A stretch of DNA of 10,822 nucleotides from Athalassotoga sp049965695. Lineage in GTDB: Bacteria > Thermotogota > Thermotogae > Mesoaciditogales > Mesoaciditogaceae. The translations under genes were made by a program, and so were the position numbers. The notes beneath the pieces were generated by a model. That model was given only the letters and a program-made list of their open reading frames with translations. It searched no databases and was not told where the DNA came from. Location: the NCBI RefSeq assembly GCF_049965695.1, contig NZ_JBMFWB010000031.1, positions 1 to 10,822 of the forward strand. Reading direction: 5' to 3'. Below, piece after piece: positions 5,989 through 10,822 of the stretch (positions within the stretch are counted from its first letter, which is position 1; the number at the start of each line of letters is the position of its first letter).

Positions 5989-6915
5989 TTAAATCACTTT
6001 TTTCTTGAAAAGATCCCTGATTTTAAAGATCTGTAAAAGCCCTTTTGGTAAAAACAAAAGGATCACTATAAGTGCAACGCCTTGAATTATAGTTATTGAG
6101 ATGTTGTATCCCGAAAGTAAAAACGGTAATCCCACAAAGAAGGCCGCACCTATCATAACACCCATCACGCTTCCCGCACCACCGACTATGACCATCGCAA
6201 GCAGATCAAGTGAAAGTGTCAGATCGAACTGTGATGGAGATATAAATCCTATTGCCGATGCGTAAAGGCTACCTGCAAGACCGGTTAAAGCCGCACTTGC
6301 TGCAAAGGCTGCGAGTTTGTATTTGAGCAAATTAACCCCGAAAGCCCTTGCCGCTATCTCGCTGTCTCTCATCGCAAAGAGCGCAAGTCCGCTTTTTGAA
6401 AATGAAATTCTTGAAAGCACAATGAAAATCAAAAAGATGATCGTTAGCACCACGTAATACTGATAGACCGGATTGGAGGCTTTAAAGATCCAAAAAGATG
6501 GCACAGGTATGTTTCTTATGCCGTTGTAACCTCCCGTTATTTGAAATACGCCTATGACCTGCTGAACGGCTATGCCGAAGGCCATCGTGACGACCGCAAG
6601 GTAAAAACCGGAAACTCTGAGAGCGGGAAGGCCTACCACGATGCCTATTATCATGGCAAAAAGGCCGGAGATCAAAAAAGCGATCAAAAATGGAACGTGA
6701 AAATTCACGACTAAAATTGCCGATGTGTAGGCACCGACGGCAAAGAATGCAGCATTTCCTATCGAGATCTGGCCTGCCCATGTTGTCAGTACATCCATGC
6801 CTATGGCCGCTATTGTGTATATGCCTATCAAGACGAAGATGGACAGCAAAAAAGGATATCCCAAAAACGGTAAAGGAACAAGCACAAAAGGTATAAACCA
6901 TAGGTGTTTTTTCAT
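5989..6915 (-). CDS. livM: Branched-chain amino acid-type ABC transporter permease LivM
   Basis: This is the second membrane subunit of a HAAT-family importer; with LivH it forms the substrate channel in the inner membrane. The 308 residues are mostly hydrophobic helices with LivM landmarks: GQISIGNAAFFAVGAYT (48-64), GLPALRVSGFYLAVVT (95-110), TGGYNGI (127-133) and the cytoplasmic coupling loop EIAARAFGVN (186-195). Near the C-terminus PKGLL is conserved. Start choice: ATG at 6913-6915 lies 6 nt from an AGGAG site (6922-6926) and shares one base with the livH stop (TGATG). The TTG one codon upstream would be only 3 nt from that site. It is the last gene of the operon, and no intrinsic terminator is recognisable after it. 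The true substrate could be other amino acids or amides. Confidence 0.95.
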   Translation of the reverse strand: MKKHLWFIPFVLVPLPFLGYPFLLSIFVLIGIYTIAAIGMDVLTTWAGQISIGNAAFFAVGAYTSAILVVNFHVPFLIAFLISGLFAMIIGIVVGLPALRVSGFYLAVVTMAFGIAVQQVIGVFQITGGYNGIRNIPVPSFWIFKASNPVYQYYVVLTIIFLIFIVLSRISFSKSGLALFAMRDSEIAARAFGVNLLKYKLAAFAASAALTGLAGSLYASAIGFISPSQFDLTLSLDLLAMVIVGGAGSVMGVMIGAAFFVGLPFLLSGYNISITIIQGVALIVILLFLPKGLLQIFKIRDLFKKKVI

Positions 6916-7796
6916 CAAACTCTCCTCGCTTTTGCGCTTCCTAACAATCCTTCGGGCTTTACGATAAGAATGGCGACTATTATCGCAAGTGAAAAGGTCG
7001 TCTTGAGGTTTGTGGATATGTAAGTACCCACAAGGTTCTCAATGATGCCTATCGATATACCGCCTATTATCGAGCCGGGGATGCTTTCAAATCCACCAAG
7101 GACTGCGGCGGTAAAGCCCATTATTTGAAGGCTTAGCATCATGTCTGGATAAACAAAGGTCTGCGGAGCGACGAGTAATGCCGCAAGCGCACCTATCGAT
7201 CCGGAAATGATCCACGAAATCGACATCATAAGGCTTGAATTTATACCCATCAACTTCGCGATCTCCTCATTTTGTGCCACTGCTCTCATGGCTTTTCCCT
7301 GAAATGTAAGGTTCAAATACAAAATAAGTGCGATTATGACGGCCGTCACAACTCCCAAAATCAAAAGGTTTTGCTGCGGTATGACTATGATGCCGCCTTC
7401 GAATCTCAATATCAAAGGAAGACCGTTTAAAAGATTTGGTATTTGCTGGTAATTGTTTCCCCATATTTGAAGAGCCACACCTTCAAGTACCAAAAGCAGA
7501 CCCAGTGTTATTATCACCATGGAGGCCGGAGAGATGTTTCTGACAGGCCTTAAAAGCCCACGCTCAACGGCGTAACCGACAAAAGCGCCAAACGCAATGG
7601 CAATAAAAAATGATAAAATGTAATTCATACCCATCATGGAAAAAAACGTAAAGAAGATGTAAGCCGAGATCATTCCCATATAACCGTAAGCGAAATTCAT
7701 AACTCCGGTCACCTTGTATGCTATGACAAGTCCAAGTGCCACTATCGCGTAAAGAGAGCCCGTTATTATGCCGGCAATTATTTGTTGAAATACCAT
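6915..7796 (-). CDS. livH: Branched-chain amino acid-type ABC transporter permease LivH
   Basis: This 293-residue inner-membrane permease partners with LivM. LivH family marks are clear: an N-terminal GSLYAIVALGLVIAYKVTG helix region, NFAYGYMGM (34-42, usually NFAHGE), VERGLLRPVRN (78-88), the coupling loop RAVAQNEEIAKLMGIN (171-186) and VLGGFESIPGSIIGG (232-246). In the NFAHGE motif the usual His is Tyr (position 37) and the acidic residue is lost, a small family variation. The ATG start lies one base after the livF stop, with AGGGGTG inside the end of livF as ribosome binding site, so translation is coupled. Length is typical of the family. Confidence 0.95.
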   Translation of the reverse strand: MVFQQIIAGIITGSLYAIVALGLVIAYKVTGVMNFAYGYMGMISAYIFFTFFSMMGMNYILSFFIAIAFGAFVGYAVERGLLRPVRNISPASMVIITLGLLLVLEGVALQIWGNNYQQIPNLLNGLPLILRFEGGIIVIPQQNLLILGVVTAVIIALILYLNLTFQGKAMRAVAQNEEIAKLMGINSSLMMSISWIISGSIGALAALLVAPQTFVYPDMMLSLQIMGFTAAVLGGFESIPGSIIGGISIGIIENLVGTYISTNLKTTFSLAIIVAILIVKPEGLLGSAKARRV

Positions 7797-7797
7797 T

Positions 7798-8514
7798 TCA
7801 CACCCCTAAGTATTTCATTTTTAAAGTTTGAAAATCCACATCTTTTGTATTTCCCGAAATCGCGAACTTTCCGTTTTGCATGACGTAGATCCTGTTGGAT
7901 ATTTCCATCGCTATCATGGCATTTTGCTCTACAAGCAATATCGCCGTACCCGATTTGTTTATCGTTTTGAGCGAATCAAAGATGAAATCGACTAATTTCG
8001 GTGAAAGACCCAAAGAAGGCTCATCCAACATCAAAAGTTTGGGATCATTCATCAAAGCGCGTCCTATCGCGAGCATCTGCTGCTCTCCTCCGGAAAGTGT
8101 TCCTGCAAGTTGCCGCTTTCTCTCTTCCAATCTTTGAAAAAGCGCGTAAACTTTTTTGATATTTTCCTTTATCAAATTTTTGTTTTTCCTTATCGTGTAT
8201 GCACCTAACAAAAGGTTGTCCTCGACACTTAAATCCGGAAAGATGCCTCTTCTTTCGGGACAGAGTGTAAGGCCCAAATACGGTATTCTGTAAGGTTCCG
8301 TTCTCGATATGTCTTTCGATATAAATGTTATCCTGCCTTCGTGTGGAATTAAACCTGCAAGCGATTTCAAAGTCGAACTCTTTCCGGCACCGTTTGCACC
8401 GAGTATCGAAACCACTTCTTGATTACCGACGAAAAAGTTTGTCCCTCTTACGGCTTCTATCGGGCCGTATTTAACGGTAAGATTTTCAACTTCGAGAATA
8501 CGATCTGTCGCCAA
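7798..8514 (-). CDS. livF: Branched-chain amino acid-type ABC transporter ATPase LivF
   Basis: This 238-residue cytoplasmic ATPase pairs with LivG to power the importer. It shows Walker A GANGAGKS (39-46), signature LSGGEQQ (140-146), Walker B LLMLDEP (160-166) and VEQN (195-198), where Gln takes the place of the switch His as is normal for LivF. PERRGIF (86-92) and the C-terminal KYLGV also fit LivF. The only plausible start is TTG at 8512-8514, with AGGTGG 12 nt upstream, longer than usual. This start makes it overlap livG by 29 nt. The rare start codon and loose spacing suggest weak or re-initiating translation from livG. Confidence 0.95.
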   Translation of the reverse strand: MATDRILEVENLTVKYGPIEAVRGTNFFVGNQEVVSILGANGAGKSSTLKSLAGLIPHEGRITFISKDISRTEPYRIPYLGLTLCPERRGIFPDLSVEDNLLLGAYTIRKNKNLIKENIKKVYALFQRLEERKRQLAGTLSGGEQQMLAIGRALMNDPKLLMLDEPSLGLSPKLVDFIFDSLKTINKSGTAILLVEQNAMIAMEISNRIYVMQNGKFAISGNTKDVDFQTLKMKYLGV

Positions 8515-9256
8515 GATAGGCTTCGGCCACCTTTCTGTTCTGAATTATTTCGGATGGACTTCCCTCGGCTATTTTTTCGCCGAAATTCATGACGGTTATT
8601 TTGTCTGAGACAGACATGACGATTTTCATGTCATGCTCTATCATGAGGATCGTGAGCGCGTAAAAGCCTTTTATTCTCAAAATTTCTTCTTTGAGTTTTT
8701 CGGATTCCTGATCGTTTAAACCCGCAAAAGGCTCATCTAAAATGAGTAATTTTGGCTTTGATATGACGGCCCGTCCTATCTCGACAAGTTTTTGCGTACC
8801 GTACGGTAGCGATGAAACGGACATGTTTAAATATCTTTTTATGTCAAGCATTTCCGAAATCTCCGCTACGTTTTGAAAGATCCTTGACTGTTCAGATTTG
8901 TAAGATTTCGTGCCGAAAATCTCGTCAAAGAAATTGTAATTTATCGTATGATGGGCACCGATGAAAAGGTTACCTGTAACGTTTAAATTCTTGAAAAGTT
9001 CAAGGTTCTGGAAAGTTCTTGCCACGCCGGCATTTATTATCCTGTGAGCCGGCATCTTCAACAGATCGATACCTTCAAAAAGGGCTGTGCCAGTTGATGG
9101 CACAACCCGTGTTAAGGCATTTACAACTGTGGTCTTTCCTGCTCCGTTTGGCCCTATCAAAGAATGAAAACTTCCTTTTTCGACATCCATTGAAAAATTG
9201 TTGACCGCTATCAATCCCTTGAATTTTACCGAAAGCGCTTTTATCGATAGAATCAT
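8486..9256 (-). CDS. livG: Branched-chain amino acid-type ABC transporter ATPase LivG
   Basis: This 256-residue cytoplasmic ATPase is the partner of LivF. It has Walker A GPNGAGKT (35-42), Q-loop Gln83 in TFQN, the LivG form of the signature LPYGTQK (150-156), Walker B LLILDEP (170-176) and switch His208 in IEHDM. The C-terminal VAEAYLG is typical, followed by a short RSYSRS tail. Start choice: ATG at 9254-9256 overlaps the livK stop as ATGA and begins MILSIKALSV, the expected family N-terminus. The frame stays open upstream to 9382, but that part lies wholly inside livK. AGGGTGG sits about 10 nt before the ATG. Confidence 0.95.
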   Translation of the reverse strand: MILSIKALSVKFKGLIAVNNFSMDVEKGSFHSLIGPNGAGKTTVVNALTRVVPSTGTALFEGIDLLKMPAHRIINAGVARTFQNLELFKNLNVTGNLFIGAHHTINYNFFDEIFGTKSYKSEQSRIFQNVAEISEMLDIKRYLNMSVSSLPYGTQKLVEIGRAVISKPKLLILDEPFAGLNDQESEKLKEEILRIKGFYALTILMIEHDMKIVMSVSDKITVMNFGEKIAEGSPSEIIQNRKVAEAYLGDRSYSRS

Positions 9257-10431
9257 TTCAAAGTTATCCACCCTGATATAGGTACAAAAGTGCCATTCTC
9301 TATCTTCATGAAATACATGGAGGTCTTTCCTTCCCTGTCTGTGGGTGTGAAGGTTATGTCCTGTGAAAGAATTCCATTCCAATTGTCAAAAGTATCGAGT
9401 GCATTTACAAGTCCGTCTCTTGTGGGATTCGGACCGGCGAGTTCAAGCGCGTGCGAAAAGACTTCTGCGGCTATAAAGCCTGCAGCCGCGTAAGAACTTG
9501 GGATCTCGTTTGGATACGATTTTTGGTATATTTTGAGATATTGATCGAATTTTGCCGTAAAATCTGGATTGTCTTTCGTCGGTATCGGCACCCATCCAGT
9601 CAGAATAACGCCTTCGACGGCCTTGCCTCCAAGTTGTATGAATGCCGGATCGGCATTCGGATATATCGTCACGATCGGTATGTTCATGCCATACTGCTTT
9701 ATCTGTGTTACTATTCTTATCGTATCCGTGATAAGGCCTGCGATAACCAAAGAATCCGGATTTGCGGACATGAGTTTGATTATATCCGAACTGAAATCGG
9801 CGCTCGATGGATTGTATGCTATCGTTATGTACGGTTTCATGTTGAAATCGGCAAGTTGCTTTTGAATGCCGTCGAGTTCCTGCTGGCCTATATCGTTGTT
9901 CATGTACATGACCGCTATCTTCGACTTATGCTCATTTTGCACAAGAAATCTCGCTATCAAATGTCCTTCTAAATCGTAGTTTGGCTGAACCGGAAATACG
10001 TACTCTTTTGGAGGATTCGATAACTGTGGCGCACCGCTTCCCTGATAAACGAATGGCACACCGTTATCGTTAAGATAGCCCATCACGGCAAGACATCCGG
10101 GTGTCCCGAGACCACCAACGACCGCAAAGACATGGTCCTGCTCGACCATTCTTTTCACATCGGTAACGGTTAAGGCCGGATTGAGTTGATCATCGTAGAC
10201 CAAAAGATCGATCTTTCTTCCGTTGATGCCACCCTGATCGTTTATCCAGTTGAAGTAGGCTTTCATGCCTTTGAGCATACCCTGTCCGATTATGGCGTAA
10301 GGTCCCGACAATGCCTGAAATGTTCCTATAACGACCTTATCGGGGTAAACTCCAAAAGATGATGAGTCTGCTGCGAAGGCAAAAGTCAGAAACAAACCCA
10401 AAATCACCGAAAAAACAAAAAATTTCTTCAT
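9253..10431 (-). CDS. livK: ABC transporter substrate-binding protein, LivK type (Peripla_BP_6 fold)
   Basis: This 392-residue periplasmic ligand-binding protein delivers substrate to LivHM. It has a Sec signal peptide (MKKFFVF to AFA, cleavage near residue 20) with no lipobox cysteine, which fits a soluble periplasmic protein of a diderm. After cleavage come the family hallmarks: VVIGTFQALSGPYA, GMKAYFNWINDQGGINGRKI, a YDDQLNP strand and VGGLGTPG in the first lobe, and a C-terminal HALELAGPNPTRDGL helix. Relatives bind branched-chain or other amino acids, amides or aromatic acids; the ligand cannot be read from the sequence. Start choice: ATG at 10431 follows AAGGGG at 8 nt. The frame is open further upstream to 10668, but that part overlaps the thiolase gene. 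It begins 20 nt after the thiolase stop. Confidence 0.95.
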   Translation of the reverse strand: MKKFFVFSVILGLFLTFAFAADSSSFGVYPDKVVIGTFQALSGPYAIIGQGMLKGMKAYFNWINDQGGINGRKIDLLVYDDQLNPALTVTDVKRMVEQDHVFAVVGGLGTPGCLAVMGYLNDNGVPFVYQGSGAPQLSNPPKEYVFPVQPNYDLEGHLIARFLVQNEHKSKIAVMYMNNDIGQQELDGIQKQLADFNMKPYITIAYNPSSADFSSDIIKLMSANPDSLVIAGLITDTIRIVTQIKQYGMNIPIVTIYPNADPAFIQLGGKAVEGVILTGWVPIPTKDNPDFTAKFDQYLKIYQKSYPNEIPSSYAAAGFIAAEVFSHALELAGPNPTRDGLVNALDTFDNWNGILSQDITFTPTDREGKTSMYFMKIENGTFVPISGWITLK

Positions 10432-10451
10432 ACCACAATCCCCTTTCAAAA

Positions 10452-10822
10452 TCAAACTTTTTTTATCACAACGGCAGTACCCATTCCACCGCCTATGCAA
10501 AGTGTTGCAAGACCGATTTCGGTCTTTTTCTTCATCATTTCGTACAAGAGCGTCACGGTTATTCTGTTTCCAGAGCACCCTATCGGATGGCCGAGTGCTA
10601 TTGCACCGCCGTTCAAATTCGTCTTTTCGAGTATGTGATCCTTTGAAACTCCGTACTTTTCTGTCCATTGTCTTATAACGCCTAATGTCTGGACGGCGAA
10701 GGCCTCATTGCCTTCTATCAGTTCGACGTCGTTAAAAGAAAGATGCGCCATTTTCAAAGCATTTTCTGTTGCCGGTACGGGACCCAGCCCCATAACGATG
10801 GGATCGACTCCGCCCTGACCCC
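10452..10822 (-). CDS. Acetyl-CoA C-acetyltransferase (thiolase), C-terminal 122 residues; 5' end outside the window
   Basis: This is the C-terminal third of a thiolase, which condenses two acetyl-CoA or cleaves a 3-ketoacyl-CoA. The frame is open to the window edge and reads VDPIVMGLGPVPA, so the protein continues beyond it. Active-site marks present are NEAFAVQ, the His of GGAIALGHPIGCSG and the second catalytic Cys in CIGGGMG; the nucleophilic Cys near residue 90 is outside the window. Family members are about 390 residues. Only 20 nt separate it from livK, so it shares the liv transcript. Whether it is biosynthetic or degradative cannot be told from this end of the protein. Confidence 0.95.
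   Translation of the reverse strand, partial: GQGGVDPIVMGLGPVPATENALKMAHLSFNDVELIEGNEAFAVQTLGVIRQWTEKYGVSKDHILEKTNLNGGAIALGHPIGCSGNRITVTLLYEMMKKKTEIGLATLCIGGGMGTAVVIKKV

Noticed and set aside
9257..9382. N-terminal extension of livG
   Set aside because: The open frame continues upstream, but this part lies inside livK. The ATGA overlap and family N-terminus at MILSIKAL place the start at 9256.
9451..9972. 173-codon open frame on the plus strand opposite livK
   Set aside because: It is antisense to a clearly conserved gene, rich in Tyr, Arg and Cys from reversed codons, with no family resemblance or start signal.
10432..10668. N-terminal extension of livK
   Set aside because: The extension overlaps the thiolase gene and would bury the signal peptide. 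ATG at 10431 has a good ribosome binding site.

Overview
The window looks like the chromosome of a member of the Thermotogota, possibly a mesophilic or moderately thermophilic deep-branching lineage. I infer this from three things. The secreted pullulanase closely resembles, from memory, the Thermotoga-type PulA along its whole length. Codon use is AT-leaning and rich in ATA, AGA and AGG. The ribosome binding sites are strong GGAGG-like sites, often with TTG or GTG starts. The genus cannot be settled from the sequence alone.

Layout. At the left edge is the N-terminal part of a short-chain dehydrogenase on the minus strand (1-265). A 276-bp divergent intergenic region follows. Then comes a tight plus-strand cluster: a membrane-anchored Mrr-type nuclease-domain protein (542-1075), a small four-helix membrane protein (1072-1407) and a type I pullulanase with a signal peptide (1424-4027). 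The 142-bp gap after the pullulanase holds an extended -10 promoter and, about 60 nt further on, a good intrinsic terminator. The short stretch between them is C-rich, so it may encode a small RNA. The rest of the window is on the minus strand and reads right to left.

Minus strand. The first unit is the C-terminal third of a thiolase (10452-10822), followed by a complete branched-chain-amino-acid-type ABC importer in the order binding protein livK, ATPase livG, ATPase livF, permease livH, permease livM. Its gene junctions are 20 nt, a 4-nt overlap, a 29-nt overlap, 1 nt and a 1-nt overlap, so it is almost certainly one transcript. A 294-bp intergenic region (5695-5988) follows. It is largely repeats: a 75-bp nested palindromic element flanked on both sides by degenerate 7-bp tandem repeats. 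Two overlapping alpha/beta hydrolase genes (5694 down to 4170) complete the strand and converge on the pullulanase unit.

How the genes fit together. Pullulanase would debranch external alpha-glucans. The thiolase-liv operon imports an amino acid or related small organic molecule and may link that uptake to CoA-thioester metabolism. The two hydrolases have intact Ser-Asp-His triads but unknown substrates. No defence system, CRISPR array, IS element, tRNA or rRNA was seen. The most interesting unexplained items are the C-rich small-RNA candidate at 4095-4157, the heptad-repeat and palindrome mosaic at 5725-5957, the membrane-tethered Mrr protein coupled to the pullulanase gene, and a changed YNWGYDP motif in the pullulanase.
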